Shown in pieces: positions 22,900-34,480 of a stretch of 64,000 nt of DNA. The notes below the pieces were generated by a model. The model was not told where the DNA came from, made no database searches, and was given only the letters and a program-made list of their open reading frames with translations. The stretch comes from Setophaga petechia (lineage: Eukaryota; Chordata; Aves; Passeriformes; Parulidae): contig JANCRA010000006.1 in NCBI GenBank assembly GCA_024362935.1, positions 35,209,924-35,273,923 of the forward strand. Direction: 5' to 3'. A program made the translations under genes and the position numbers. How positions within the stretch are numbered: the stretch's first letter is position 1; each line of letters begins with the position of its first letter.

Positions 22900-23450
22900 G
22901 TATGCCATGGATCCCAGAGGGGCATTCCCGAGGCTCCCAGGGTGCTGCTCCTGCTGTGCCTCCCAAGGAGCTGTGCAGGGCCAGGGGACAAGGTCCAGCA
23001 GCTCTTTTGTTTCTGCAGTGCCACAAGGGCCCCTGGTTCCATGAGTTTCCATACTGCCAACAGCGGTTCCTTGGTTGCCATGATGTCCTGCTGCTGTGTC
23101 ACCATGGATATTTGGTGCCATGAAGTTCTTCAGTGTCACAATGGCCTCCCTCGCTCCATGAGCCTCTGCAGTGTCACAATGGACTCCTTGGATGGGCGGT
23201 GTCACCATGGACCATTGGCTCCAGGCAGCCCTGCTGGGTCACCACGGACTCCTTGGTTCCATGAGGTTCTGGGGGTGTCTCCATGGTCTTCTTGGATCCA
23301 CAGTGTCACCATGGACCACTGGATCCACATGGCCCTGCTGTGTCACCATGGCCCCTTTGTTTCCATGGGACCCCATGGTCACAATTGACTCCCTGCTTCC
23401 ACATTGCCCCCTCAGTGCCAAAATGGCCCCTTCATTCCATGAGGAACACA
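22900..23450 (+). repeat. ~40-bp minisatellite (gtgtcacaatgg...ttccatgagg), cluster 1
   Basis: Units of roughly 36-45 bp around gtgtcaccatgg and ttggttccatgag, about 12 diverged copies. Other clusters: 25545-25673 and 26119-26585 (opposite strand), 32520-33390, 42180-43460. Open frames through it are periodic and not genes. Confidence 0.75.
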
Positions 23451-24600
23451 AAAGTTTTGTAGAAACATTGATCAAATCCTGCTTAACACACCTGGGAACA
23501 TCTGTTTGCATTCAAGAGAGAGGTTAAAGGTGAGAATGGCACCAGCAGCTTCCATCTGCAACAGAGATCCGGGGAAAGGACAGAGACAGAGAATTCAGTG
23601 GCAAGACCCAGAGAATTCTGCTTCCAGAGATCATTTCTGCTCACACTGTCCCTTGGAGAAAGGTGACACCATTCCAGGCAGCCTGGACTGAGCAGGTGGT
23701 TCCTGAGTGGGGTTTGTTGTTCAGGAAACCTGCTCAGGCTTTTCCATTCTTTCCTTCCCAAGAGGAAAACTTCTCCAGGGCCTGTGTGCAGGCAGAGCTC
23801 TGAGGAGAGCAGGTGGGACACGGTGCAATGGGCTGGGACATGGAGCTGCAGAGCTCAGAGGACAAGGTTCTGCTGCAGGACACAGGGATGTCAGTCCCAG
23901 GTGGGCCATGTCAGACATGGTAAAGCTGGGGGTGAGGAGCAGCTCGTCCAAACAGGCTCAGCCCTCAAGGAGCTCATTCCTCTTCATATCCCGACTTCCT
24001 AAGGAGATATTCAGCATCAAGACCACCTGGGGAATGCTTCTATCAGCTCTTCTCTGAAATGAAAATTAAAAAATATTGCCTTGAGTAAACAAGAAAAGTC
24101 ATGAGGTGCAGTTTTGAATCTTCCTCTTGAAAAGAATTACAAACTGACTCTAGTGAGCTGTACAGGCCCTGAAGAATTGAAAACAATTGAAGGAAGAGAA
24201 AGAGCCTCTAAGACCTTTCTGTATTTTGATGATCCTCATAGTGCATTTGGGGCTGAGTCCAGGACCCTCAGGCATGGAGAGAAAGCTGAAGAAGCTTCTC
24301 AAGGAGTCAGAAGTAAAACTCCAAGTCCCTTGGAGCATCACTGGGCCCCACTGAGGGCAGGGAGTGCCAAAGGCTCCCCAGGGACTGATGAGAGCAGATC
24401 CTTGAGGCCAGGATTGCAGGGAGCCAAAGGCTCTGAGCAGGGAACTGCAATGCTGAGCAAGGCCTGGGCTAGTTGGGGGAAGCAGAAAGGCCAAGGCCTG
24501 AGCCCAGCCTGGGACAGCAGGGCCTGTCCCTCACGGGTGGCTCGGGGCTGTTGGTGGGGCAATGGGATGTGAGGGGCAGCAAGGACAAATGTCATAAACC
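23451..24600. other. No gene recognised
   Basis: Moderately GC-rich host sequence. Open frames lack motifs. 24235-24450 shares short stretches (agcagatccttgaggcca) with 28360-28490, indicating an old duplication. Confidence 0.3.
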
Positions 24601-24805
24601 TGTGTGACACTGCAGATCCTCATGGAACCAGGGGGCCAGTGGGACACTGTGGGGCCTCATGGGAACAAGAGGGCACTGTGAACCTGCAGGGCTGTAACAT
24701 CCCACAACACTGAAATGCTGGGGGTAACCAAAGGTTCCTTGACTTTAGTTTGGTGCACAGGAGAAACACCAACCAGATATTCTCAGCATGCAAAGAAGAT
24801 ATTGT

Positions 24806-24946
24806 CAAGACAAAAAGAATATTCTTGGTAGGAAGAGACACACAAGGATGATCAAGTCCAGCTCTTAAGTGAATGTCCCACACAGGATTGAACCCACAGC
24901 CTCGATGATATCAGCACCATGTTCTAACCAGCAGTGCTAAGAGGTC
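24806..24946 (-). mobile_element. tRNA-derived SINE with CR1-like tail
   Basis: Minus strand from 24946: a tRNA-Ile-like head with an A-box-like TAGCACTGCTGG, the AACATGGTGCTGATATCA region matching the Ile anticodon arm, and a B box GGTTCAATCC. It is followed by TTCACTTAAGAGCTGGACTT and gatcatccttgtgtgtctctt, which resembles the 3' end of CR1. This is the structure of the songbird tRNA-Ile/CR1 SINE (TguSINE1 type). The head is too mutated to be a tRNA gene. Confidence 0.8.
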
Positions 24947-25157
24947 AAAATTGCACCAAAATTTACTGGCAAAATACAGACAGTCAAGGAACTTTGGCAA
25001 ACTGTTTAATACATCCACTTCAACATAAATCTCTTATTGTACCATTAACTTTGCCCATTTAACCTAAAAATCTTTAACCCTTAGGATGTTACCCAAAAAT
25101 ATTCCAGGTAAGTAGGATTAGAAGGAGAAAAAATAGAGAATAACAGAAAGACAGTGC

Positions 25158-25493
25158 TGTCACATTATGTCACAGTACAAGCTGGTTTGTACTGCGCAAT
25201 TAATTCGTCTATAAATAAGAAACCCAGCCGGCTCCATAAAACCAACCCCTACATTGACTGACAGGGGTCAGTCAACCTCAACTAGTTACAGAACCTCAAC
25301 TAATTACATTGCATCCTAAGCTGCAGACATCTCACTGGTCCAGGATCTGGGCAGTGTAAAAGATCAGACCAATGGGCTATCCAGATGGGGTTTTTCACAC
25401 CCCTCTTTATAAAGAGGAGTTGGAGGAATAAACACTCTCTGTTGCCACATGGACATCGGGTGAGTCTGTGTCCCCGACCCACTCTGCCCCACA
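25158..25493 (+). mobile_element. Probable solo LTR
   Basis: Starts about TGTCACATTATG and ends CTGCCCCACA. Near its 3' end are tttataaagagg (TATA-like) and ggaataaacactctc (poly(A) signal), the spacing of an LTR promoter and R region. Boundaries are not proven: no target-site duplication found. Confidence 0.5.
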
Positions 25494-25544
25494 ATCACAA
25501 GACAGACAATCTATAGAAAGACATGCACATAGGTATCAACTTCT

Positions 25545-26585
25545 CATGGAACCATGGGTCAGCTGTGAGAATGCAGGTCCAGGGACACCACGGTGACACT
25601 ACAGAACCTCATGGAGCCAACGGGGCCATGGTGACACTGCGGAGCCCCATGGAACTGAGGAGTCCATTGTGACTGATAGGCAAGATGTCTTTACAGACAA
25701 TTTGATGGGTGAATGTAGGGGTGTTAACATCCTTGAATTTGGTCTTAATGTCTCTACTAACTTCAAGCGACCGGTTTATTACAGAGCCCAGACAGCTTGG
25801 CTCCTGATACAGACAAGTAGGTCTGCATGAGCTTGAGTTAATGAACTTTGGGTTAAAATGACAGGTTAAAGAAGGGAATATGGGGTTGGGGATTCAGGAA
25901 GGCTGTACCTTCCTCATACCTCAACCAATGGGGAATAGAAGAGGGCAACGTGCAGCCAGGAGCTTAGGATAAAAAGAGGCTGCGCCCTCTGAAACCTTGA
26001 AGGAGAAAACCCTGTGGGCATGTGCCCTGGTGGATTCTCTCCCTTTATCCCATTAAGTTGAAGGACTCCTCTGCCTCCTTTATGGACACTGGCTTTTCAT
26101 AGTGTGATTTTCCATACATGACTCTATGGAACATCATGGAACCAAGGAGCCATTGTGACACATAAAGTCCCTGTTGGAACAGAAAAACCACTGCTGACAG
26201 TACAGAACTCATGGAACCAAGGGGCCATTGGGACAATGCAGGTCCAAGGACACCATGGTGACACTATGGTACCTCATGGAATCAGAGAGACCATTGTGAC
26301 ACTCAGGTACCTCACAAAATCAGGGGGACCATTACAAAACTCAGGACCCCATGGAAGCAAGGGTCAAGGATGAAGCTAAGGGGCCTGTAGAACCCAGGAG
26401 CCATTGGGACACAGCGGGGCCGCATGGAGCCGAGGGGCCGTAGTGACATTGCAAGGCCTCAGGGAAGCACAGGGCCATGGTGACACTGCAGAAGAAAGGA
26501 GAACACTGTGACACTACAGGGACTCATGGAATCAAGGAGACCATTGTGACACTGTGGGACTCCATGGAACCAAGGCGACAGGCAA
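25545..26585 (-). repeat. ~40-bp minisatellite, antisense cluster (interrupted by an LTR)
   Basis: Units such as catggaaccaaggggccatt and ttgtgacactgcaggacctc repeat before 25670 and after 26119 in the opposite sense to clusters at 22.9, 32.5 and 42.2 kb. A solo LTR (25674-26118) splits the array. Confidence 0.7.
25674..26118 (+). mobile_element. Solo LTR with 4-bp target-site duplication, inside minisatellite
   Basis: Runs TGATAGGCAAGATG...TTTTCCATACA, 445 bp, with tgac on both sides (25670-25673 and 26119-26122). A ggataaaaagaggctg TATA-like box lies near 25970. The minisatellite pattern resumes directly after it. A 4-bp duplication is the size made by class I (gamma-type) retroviruses. 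Confidence 0.7.
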
Positions 26586-26589
26586 ACAG

Positions 26590-27800
26590 GTGTGGCTGGT
26601 TTGACCACCCAGAGGCTGCTGGACAGGTCTGGCTGACTTTGGCATGTCAAGGCTGCTTCACATCTGCCCCTGAAGCCCTGGGGCTCTGGGCTCTCCTTCC
26701 TATGGGAAAGAACTGTCCTTGTCCTCCAGAGGGCCATGGACAAAACTGGAATTCCTCCTCCAAATTTCCTTATATGCAAAGATTGTTCTCAGATGAAATC
26801 TGCCAGGAGGGACAGATCTGCCTGCCTTGGCCACCCAGGGGCTACCTTCCATTTGCCTTTTAAACGCTGGAATCATGTGCTTTTCTTTCTTAGGTTAAAA
26901 AAACCATACATCTCAAACCATCCAGGTACCCATGACCAAAATTGGGCATCTGTCTCCAGAATTCTCTATATCCAAGGATAGCTCCCAGACAAAAGCTGCC
27001 AGGACTGACAAGTCTTGCTGGCCTTGGCTTCCTGAAGCCTGGCACTCATCCACCCTTGAAACACTGGGGCTCTGTACTTTCCTTCCCAATGAAAAGAACT
27101 CTTCTTCCTGTCCAGATGCCCATTGCCAAAATGGGGATTCCACCTCCAAAATGCCCTATGTCCAAGGATAGCCCCTAGACAAAAGGTGCCAGAAGAGACA
27201 GGTCTGGCTGGATTGGCCTAAGGCTGGCCACCTCTCATCTTCTTCCAAAACACTTGGACTTCATGCTTTTCTTTCCTATAGCACCAGTTGCCCATGGCCA
27301 AAACTGGGATTCCACCTCCAAAACTCCATACATCCAGGATTGTTCCCAAGGGAAAGCTGCCAGAACAGACAGGCTTGGCTGCCGTTGGCCTCTTGGGGGC
27401 TGCCTCTCACCTGCTTTCCAAAAACTGACCTTGGCATGTAGAAGGCTGTTTCTCATGAGTTCCTGGATCACTGGGGCTCTGTGTTGTCCTTGGTATGGAA
27501 AAGAAGCATCCATCTTCTCTTCTCAGATGCCCATTGCCAAAATTGGTACTCTCGCTAAAAAATTTAGTATATGCATGACTATCTCTCAGAAACAAAACCT
27601 TGGCCTCTGGCTGGCCTTCACCTCTGGTGGCCACCTCGTATCTGCCCTGAAGATGACGGGGGCTCTGTGCCTTCCTTCCTATGGAAAAGAAATGACTCTC
27701 ATGTCAAGGGACCATGGCCAAAATAAAATTTGGCATCCCAAAATCGGTACATCCAAAGATTGCTCCCAGACAAAAGTAGCCAGGACAGACAGGTCAGGCT
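26590..27800 (+). repeat. ~200-bp satellite, about six tandem units
   Basis: Each unit runs: gccagga(c/g)agacagrtctggctggc, ttggcc...gggctgcc, tctgccctgaaac-type, ggggctctgtg-ctttccttcc, atggaaaagaac, ccatggccaaaactgggattc, cacctccaaaattccctata, tccaaggattgctcccag. Starts of units are visible near 26610, 26810, 27000, 27190, 27370 and 27590. The opposite-strand cluster lies at 41010-42170. Frames are open by periodicity only. Confidence 0.8.
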
Positions 27801-28600
27801 GGCCCTGTGCTCTGGTGATTTTCTTAGACTCTGAGCTGAATGTTTGCAATTGCAAACACCTTGGAGAGGGCCCAGAGATCTCCCAAGTGCAGATTTTGTG
27901 GCCTCAGGCACATGACCACTACCTATGGACAAAGGAGCTCTGTGCTCTGTGCTGTTGTGGTGGTTTTGCATCACGGATGTGATGTCCTAAGAGAAGCTGC
28001 TAGCAGTTTCCTCCATGTCTGACAAAAAAAACAATAAATAATTAGCTTTGAGAATTGACAATCTGTTAAACCACTAAGGAAACTGAACACACCTCTGTGA
28101 AGACACATGTTAAAGATCAAAAAACCGCTGGGCTTCACCAACACAGGCTCCTCACGGACACCTTGGAGGAGTGAATTGGAGGCCAGGATGGCACAAAAAA
28201 ATATCAGAGACTCAGAGTGGAGAAAGGAAAATCCAAAGTACCTTAAAAACCTTGAGTACCTCAAAGTATTAATGAGCTCCACTGAGTGTCAGGACAAAGC
28301 TCACAAGGGACTTGTTAAAGCAGGTAATTGGGGCCATGATTGCACCAACTTTTCAGAGACTCCAAGGCAGAAGCCAAAGTCCTTTGAAAAAAATGCAGTC
28401 CCTGGGAGCATGAAGGAGCCCCCAGGGCCATTCCTGAGCAAGACTCCCCAGCGACTCCTTCCAGCAGATCCTTGAGGCCACTGGGATATGGGCTAGGGGG
28501 GGATGCTGAGGGCAGGACAAGGGGCTGACAGTACCCAGCCTAGCTGGGGCTGTGCCAGCAGGCCCCAGGGCCTCAGCACAAGGTGTCTCCTCCCAGCCCT
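27801..28600. other. No gene recognised
   Basis: Transition between the satellite and the olfactory-receptor flank. 28340-28500 shares words with 24235-24450. No coding motif. Confidence 0.3.
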
Positions 28601-28639
28601 TGGTGGCACAGACCCTGCTGTGCCAGGAGGCCCCAAGAC

Positions 28640-28970
28640 TTGGCTTCTCTTTGTCCCCACCTGTCATCACTGCCTGCAGTTCTCTGCTCTGCCTGGGGCC
28701 TGGGGACACTTTCTCAGTCGTGTCCCTCAGTGGGACCCATTAAAAGTCCAAGAAACTTTGGAGTTGGATTGTGACTTGGAGTTCTGGAGAGGTTTCTTCA
28801 GCTCCCTCTCAGGGACTGATGTTCAGGGCCTGAGCACAAAGCCCCAGAGGCTCATTAAAGTCCTTGTGCTGTGTCTGTGCTGCTGAGCTGGGCTGGGCTC
28901 CTGGCACAGAGGCAGCTCCTGGTAACCAAGCAGAGCTTCAAAAGCACATTTCACTTGATGAGCAGCTCTT
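28640..28970 (+). repeat. Duplicated flank module, copy 1 (upstream of olfactory receptor)
   Basis: Contains ccacctgtcatcactgcctg, ggcctggggacactttctca, gccccagaggctcattaaag and ccttgtgctgtgtctgtgct. The same order is found at 44300-44570 (direct, then 52643 on after the provirus) and at 39860-39590 (inverted). Function unknown; it may be ancestral 5' flank of the receptor locus. Confidence 0.7.
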
Positions 28971-29982
28971 CTGCCAGCCCAGCAGGGCTGGGGCACTGCC
29001 TGCAGCCAGCCCGGGCACAGCCCAGAGGCACAGAGAGCTTCAATCAGTCAGGGCTGGGAAGGTGCTGAGAAGTGCCTGGGGCACAATCACTGCCAACCCT
29101 TGGCACAGGAACCTCTGGCTGCAGGACAATGCAGCTGCAGCTCCTGCAGTGATCTCCTGAAGCTGGAGCATCCCAATGCCTGCAGAGCCTGTGAGTACAT
29201 TTTCTGATTGTCTCTTGTGCAGAGCAGCCAGGGGTGCCCAGGGCTGTTCTGCAGAGCAGGGTCCTGCAGCCCAGGGCGCTGTGCTGGGGCAGGGACTCTG
29301 CTGCCTGCCAGAGACAGCTCTCAGCCAGCCCTGGCAGCTGCTCCCAGCACTGGGGGACAAGATCTGGGTGGGAGGAGACAGCTGGTAAGGCTTGGAAGTG
29401 TTCTCCTTGTGTGGGGAGGATGCTGCATTGTTCAGGACTGCCCCCAGCATGGCATTGAACTGCAGAACATTTCCAAGTAGATTATACAAGGAGCACAGAA
29501 AGGAACGGGCTGCATAAAAGAGGAATTCCTGCTTTTTTAATCTACTGCAGTTGGTTGCCTGGATGGGGAATTGCACATAGATATTCATCTCTCCATTCAG
29601 GTTGAGAAAAAAAAAGTTATCTCATATTGAATAGAGCAGTCAGTGACAGAAATCAGCACAGGGCCCCTCACAGGCACCATCAGTGTCGCTTTTCCAGCCT
29701 CCTCAGGGTTGCTCTGACGTTGCCATCAGAGCCTGCAGGGCCAGAGCTGCCCCTGGGCAGTGCCTGAGCTGGGAGGGGTCTGCAGGGCAGAGCTGAGCCC
29801 CCAGGGCTGGGCTGGGCTCTGGCAGCACTGGCAGGGTCCAGCCCTGGGCACAGGGAAGCAGCTGCTGGCAGGGACAGCTCCAGGCAGTAGAGCCCTGGGC
29901 AGGCAGTGGGGGGAAAGTGCCCCCAGGCTTTGCTGCGATATTTAAAGTCCTCTCCAAACCCAATTATTCCATGATTACTTTT

Positions 29983-29987
29983 TACAG
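29983..29987 (+). promoter_or_regulatory. Splice acceptor before the olfactory-receptor coding exon
   Basis: Pyrimidine-rich ttactttttacag ends at 29987, 26 bases before the ATG at 30014. Receptor genes of this type usually have a non-coding 5' exon spliced just before an intronless coding exon; that exon was not located. Confidence 0.55.
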
Positions 29988-30013
29988 ATCCCCGTGCCAA
30001 GGCACCATAGGAA

Positions 30014-30946
30014 ATGTCCAACAGCAGCTCCATCAGGCACTTCCTCCTGCTGGCATTGGCAGACACGCGGCAGCTGCAGCTCCTGCACTTCTGCCTCTTG
30101 CTGGGCATCTCCCTGGCTGCCCTCCTGGGCAACGGCCTCATCATCAACGCCGTAGCCTGCGGCCACCACCTGCACACGCCCATGTTCTTCTTCCTGCTCA
30201 ACCTGGCCCTCAGTGACCTGGGCTCCATCTGCACCACTGTCCCCAAAGCCATGCACAATTCCCTCTGGGACACCAGGGACATCTCCTACACAGGATGTGC
30301 AGCTCAGCTCTTTTTCTTTCTGTTCTTTACTGGAGCAGAGTATTCCCTCCTGACCATCATTTCCTATGACCGCTACGTGTCCATCTGCAAACCCCTGCAC
30401 TACAGGACCCTCCTGGGCAGCAGAGCTTGTGCCCACATGGCAGCAGCTGCCTGGGCCAGTGCCTTTCTCTATTCACTGCTGCACACAGCCAATACATTTT
30501 CCCTGCCCCTGTGCCATGACAATGCCCTGGACCAGTTCTTCTGTGAAATCCCCCCAGTCCTCAAGCTCTCCTGCTCCAATTCCTACCTCAGGGAACTTGG
30601 ACTTCTTGCTGTTAGTGTGTGTTTAGCATTTGGTTGTTTTGTTTTCATTGTTTTCTCCTATGTGCAGATCTTCAGGGCTGTGCTGAGGATCCCCTCTGAG
30701 CAGGGATGGCACAAAGCCTTTTCCACCTGCCTCCCTCACCTGGCTGTGGTCTCTCTGTTCCTCAGCACTGGATCATTTGCTCACCTGAAGCCCCCCTCCA
30801 TCTCCGCCCCATCCCTGGATATGGCAGTATCTGTTCTGTACTTGGTGGTGCCTCCAGCCCTGAACCCCCTCATCTACAGCCTGAGGAACCAGGAGCTCAA
30901 AGCTGCAGTATGGAGATTGATGACTGGATGCTTTCAGGAATATTAA
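30014..30946 (+). CDS. Olfactory receptor, OR14-like, intact
   Basis: 310 residues, single exon, the usual receptor length. It is a seven-helix, G-protein-coupled odorant receptor of the sensory-neuron membrane. Visible in order: N-glycosylation site NSS at 3-5; GN in helix 1 (39-40); PMFFFLLNLALSDLG in helix 2 (56-70); Cys95 for the extracellular disulfide; SYDRYVSIC at the end of helix 3 (117-125) with the DRY box; cysteines 167, 177 and 187 in the second extracellular loop; FSYVQI in helix 5; KAFSTCLPHL in helix 6 (234-243); PALNPLIYSLRN in helix 7 (281-292). All family landmarks are intact and the frame is unbroken, so it is probably functional. The sequence resembles the large bird-specific group (gamma-c, OR14-like); that placement is from recall. 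No second receptor is present in the window although flanking modules are duplicated. Confidence 0.93.
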   Translation: MSNSSSIRHFLLLALADTRQLQLLHFCLLLGISLAALLGNGLIINAVACGHHLHTPMFFFLLNLALSDLGSICTTVPKAMHNSLWDTRDISYTGCAAQLFFFLFFTGAEYSLLTIISYDRYVSICKPLHYRTLLGSRACAHMAAAAWASAFLYSLLHTANTFSLPLCHDNALDQFFCEIPPVLKLSCSNSYLRELGLLAVSVCLAFGCFVFIVFSYVQIFRAVLRIPSEQGWHKAFSTCLPHLAVVSLFLSTGSFAHLKPPSISAPSLDMAVSVLYLVVPPALNPLIYSLRNQELKAAVWRLMTGCFQEY

Positions 30947-30976
30947 ACTGTTGGCCAGTTCCTGCAAATCACTTGT

Positions 30977-30982
30977 AATAAA
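30977..30982 (+). terminator. Poly(A) signal of the olfactory receptor gene
   Basis: AATAAA 31 bases after the stop codon, within cttgtaataaaagtaatc; a very short 3' UTR is implied if this signal is used. Confidence 0.6.
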
Positions 30983-30999
30983 AGTAATCTTTGAAACTT

Positions 31000-32125
31000 C
31001 TTATTGATTTAATTTTTGAGGTTCTTTTTCTTTGTTTTGTTTTTTTAATACTGTCCACAAAGAGAGGTCATTTTCTGGGCCACTTCTCATTTTGTTTCTC
31101 TCTACCCTCCCTGCGGCCACAGACTATGTCACACACTCGGTGGCTTTAGAGGAACTAAAGGATCTCCCGGCAGTTTTCTGCAGAGATGCCCTTGTGTTGC
31201 CTTCTCTGGAGCTGCAGCAGCAATGTCTGTGTGCAGAGCTGGGGGCAGATCAGTGCTGGCCCAGCAGCTGTGCCCACCAGCAGCAACACTGGGTGTTGCC
31301 AGTGCTGCTGCCGTGGCCCTGCCCCGCTGCCCTGGTGGCCCTGGTGTTGCTGTAGGGCCTGAGTGCTCTCGGGGCCGGGCACAGCCCTGGGGGTGGCAGT
31401 GCCGGGGCTGCAGCAGGGACAGGCCATGGGCACTGCTGGGGCAGCGCTGACTCCTCAGGCCAGGGCCTGGGGGCTCCAGGCTCCTTGCCCAGGCTCTCTC
31501 AAGAACACGGCCAGGCCAATGCTCAGCACAGAAAAGCCCTGTAAGCAACCCCAGCCTGGCCGTGTGCAGGCTGGGGGAAAACAGCATGGCTGGTGCTCTG
31601 CAAGGGCCCTGGGGCAGACGGGAAGGAGCAGCAGAGCAGGGGCTGATCCATCCCCAGTGCACTGGACAGCCCAGGGCAGCGTCCCAGAGCGTCCTGATGG
31701 AGCTGCCAACAACATCCCCCCTCTGCAGCCCTGGCCTCTCCCCCAGCTCACACAGGTGCCCCATCCTTGCAGGCACAGACACGGCAGCACTGGCTCAGCA
31801 GCCCCTGTTTGCATTGCACACAGCAGGCGGGAGCACCCCCATGCTGGTGCTGTGGATGTGGAGACATGAACCTGAGGGAGCACAAATGCCATCAGCCCCT
31901 GGGGCCAGCAAGGGCTGGGAGACACCAGGGAAACCACTCAGCTTTGTCCTGGCCTCTGCAGTCAGCCAGAAAGTTTGTTCCCATCAGATGGGAGTTTCCT
32001 GTCCCACTGCAGACTCTGTTGCTCAGAGCCAGGGCTGCCTGGCAGCCACCCTCAAACTGCCTTGAGCATTACCTTTGCTTCACCTTTGCTTTCTTTTCTT
32101 TTCCGGGTACAAATTTCTTTTTCTT
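31000..32125. other. GC-rich host DNA without a recognisable gene
   Basis: Overlapping open frames on both strands (31.1-32.0 kb) are rich in A, G, P, L and Q and carry no domain. Likely non-coding flank. Confidence 0.35.
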
Positions 32126-32132
32126 GCCAACT

Positions 32133-32530
32133 CCAGGGGGCCCAGAACTGGACACAGCACTCGAGGTGCTGCCAAACCAGTGCTGAGCACAGGGCAAGGA
32201 TTACTGCCCTCCTCCTGCTGGCCACACCATTCCTGGGCCAGGCCAGGGACCACTGGCCTTCTTGGCCACCTGGGCACACTGCTGCCTCATGTCCAGCCTG
32301 CTGTCCATCTGTCCCTGCAGGTCCCTTTCTACCTGGCTGCTGTCCAGCCACTCTGTCCCCAGCCTGTAGTGCTGCAGGGGTTGTTGTGGCCAAAGTGCAG
32401 GACCCAGCACGTGGACTTGTTAAACCTCACCTTGTTGGATTTGGACCCTGAATCCAGCCGGTCCAGGGCCCTGTGCAGAACCCTCCTATGCTCCCACAGA
32501 TCAACACTCCCAGACAACTTGGTGTCACCA
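32133..32530 (-). mobile_element. CR1 LINE fragment (inner part of ORF2 end)
   Basis: The + strand reads ggcccagaactggacacagc, ccagtgctgagcacagggca, tgctggccacaccattcctg and on to ttgttggatttggaccctga: the reverse complement of a CR1 3' region of ORF2. Truncated at both ends and frameshifted. Its left ~100 bp overlaps in content with the right end of the fragment at 33394-33972, so these are two copies. Confidence 0.75.
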
Positions 32531-33390
32531 TGGTTCCATGAGCCCCCCCAAGTGTCCCAATGGTCTCCATGATTCCATGAGGCTTCCCAGTGCCACAATG
32601 TCCCTTTGGTTCCGTGGGACCTCTTGGTGTCACAAAATCCCTTGGATCCTTGGGCCTCACAGTGTCACAATGGCACTGTGGTCCCCCAAGGCCATGCAGT
32701 GTCACAGTGGCAGTGCAGCAATGCTCTCCTTGCTTCCACAGTGTCACAATGGCTTCTTGGTCCCAAGGTCCATCACAGTGTCAAACATGTTTCCCTCATT
32801 CCAGAAGTTCCTGAGGAGCAGCCCTGGCCCCTTGGTTCCATGGGGCCCTGCAGTGTCACAATGGCCCCATCACGACACCAGGTCCTGCTCTGTCACAATG
32901 CTCTGCATGGTTCCACAAGGCCCTGCAGGGTCACAGTGGCCTCTTGGTTCCATGAGGCCTCAGAGTGCCACAAGGAATTCCTTGGTGCTTCAGTGTCACA
33001 ATGGAGCCCTGGTGACACAATATCCTGCAGTGTCACCAGGGACCCTTGGTTCCATGGGGCACCACAGTGTCACAATTGTTCCCTCAGTTCCCAGAGTCCT
33101 TGCAATGGAGCAATGGCCCCTTGATTCCCTCTCCCAAGGGTCTCCTTGGTTCTGCAGTGGCACAATGGCCTCTTGGTTCCACAAGGCCCTGCAGGGTCAC
33201 AGTGGCCTCTGTGGTTCCACCCGGACCCAGACTGTCACAATGGACTCCTTGCTTCCATTCAGCCCCACAGTGTCACAATGGCCTCTTGGCTCTGTACTGC
33301 CATGTCGTACACAGTGTTACCGTGGTCCTCTTAGTGCCACCAGGCCCCACAGTGTCACAATGGCACCTTGCTTCCCCAGGGTCCTGCAGG
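32520..33390 (+). repeat. ~40-bp minisatellite, cluster 3, between two CR1 fragments
   Basis: Roughly 20 units around gtgtcacaatgg and cttggttccatgaggcc, unit spacing about 37-42 bp. The 358-residue frame through it is a by-product. Confidence 0.8.
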
Positions 33391-33393
33391 GTC

Positions 33394-33972
33394 ACAATCA
33401 TCAGAGAATCAACCAGGCTGGAAAAGACCTTGGAGAGCATCAAGTCCAACCTGGGACTCAACACCACCTTGTCACCCAGACCATGGCATGGAGTGCCACA
33501 TCCAGTCTTTCCTTAAAAACCTCCAGGGACAGTGACTCATCCACCTCCCTGGGCAGCCCATTCCAATGCCCAATCACCCTTTGTGTGGAGAATATTTCCT
33601 CATGTCCAGCCTAAATATCCCCAGGTACAGCTGAAGGCTGTGTCCTCTTGTCCTGTCACTCTTCCCTGGGAAAAGAGCCCAATCCCACCTGGCTGCACCC
33701 TCCTGTCAGGGAGTTCTAGAGAGTGATGAGGTCTCCCCTGAGCTTCCTCCAGGATAAACAACCTCAGCTCCCTCAGCCACTCCTCACAGGACTTGTGTTC
33801 CAGACCCCCTCCCCAGCCTTGTTGCCCTTCTCTGGACATGCTCCAGCCCCTCCATGTCCTTCCTAAATTGGGGACCCAGAACTGGACACAGCACTGGAGG
33901 TACTGCCCAACCAGTGCTGAGCACAGGGGAAGAATCACTGCCGTGCTCTTTCTGGCCACACCATTCCTGATC
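33394..33972 (-). mobile_element. CR1 LINE 3' end
   Basis: The + strand begins tcatcagagaatcaaccagg and ctggaaaagaccttggagag, the reverse complement of the CR1 3' terminus. It continues through tgtgtggagaatatttcctc, ccccaggtacagctgaaggc and acccagaactggacacagca. 5'-truncated, as most CR1 copies are, about 580 bp. Confidence 0.85.
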
Positions 33973-33974
33973 CA

Positions 33975-34480
33975 TAGGAGTGCCAGGGGTTGGATGAGGG
34001 AAATGGCGAGGAGATAGTGAAGAAAAAGTGTGATTGATTGTGAGTCATGAAGGGTTCAAACTCCATTAGAAGGTGATGGGGCTCAATATCAATTGGACAT
34101 TGCTGATATCAGTCTATAAATGGGAAATGAAAACAGGAGAAAACAGTTCTCTCTGCATTGTTTTCAATATAGCATATTCACCTTGAATACACTTCTGAAA
34201 TCTGTCTAATGAACCACAGAAGAATTAAAAACTTAAACTATTCCCGTGGGTTTTCTTGTTTGGGTATTTTGAACAAATGTTTATGAGTCTTTATCAGTGA
34301 ATTCCAGAACTGAAGAGCTCAAGAAAGAAGAGGTCTCTGGAGTAGGAAAATTCATCAGTAACCTCCCAGTGGCTGAGGATGCATCCCCATGAGAGCAGCA
34401 ATGAACAGAAATGGGCACAGCTTTGTGGCTGCCCCAGCTTTGGCATGGGCCCTGGGCCTGGAGCAGGAGCAGCTCTAGAG
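33975..34480 (+). repeat. Direct duplication, copy A
   Basis: gtgccaggggttggatgagg, tgattgattgtgagtcatga, tagcatattcaccttgaata and gaattccagaactgaagagc line up in order with 36985-37560. Diverged and with small indels. No coding content recognised. Confidence 0.65.

Noticed and set aside
22900..23450. CRISPR-like array of repeats and spacers
   Set aside because: Units vary in length and sequence, spacers are not unique, and the DNA is eukaryotic; it is a minisatellite.
24860..24946. tRNA-Ile gene on the minus strand
   Set aside because: The head is mutated and continues into a CR1-like tail, so it is a SINE.
32538..33614. 358-residue + strand open frame
   Set aside because: Translation of the ~40-bp minisatellite running into a CR1 fragment.
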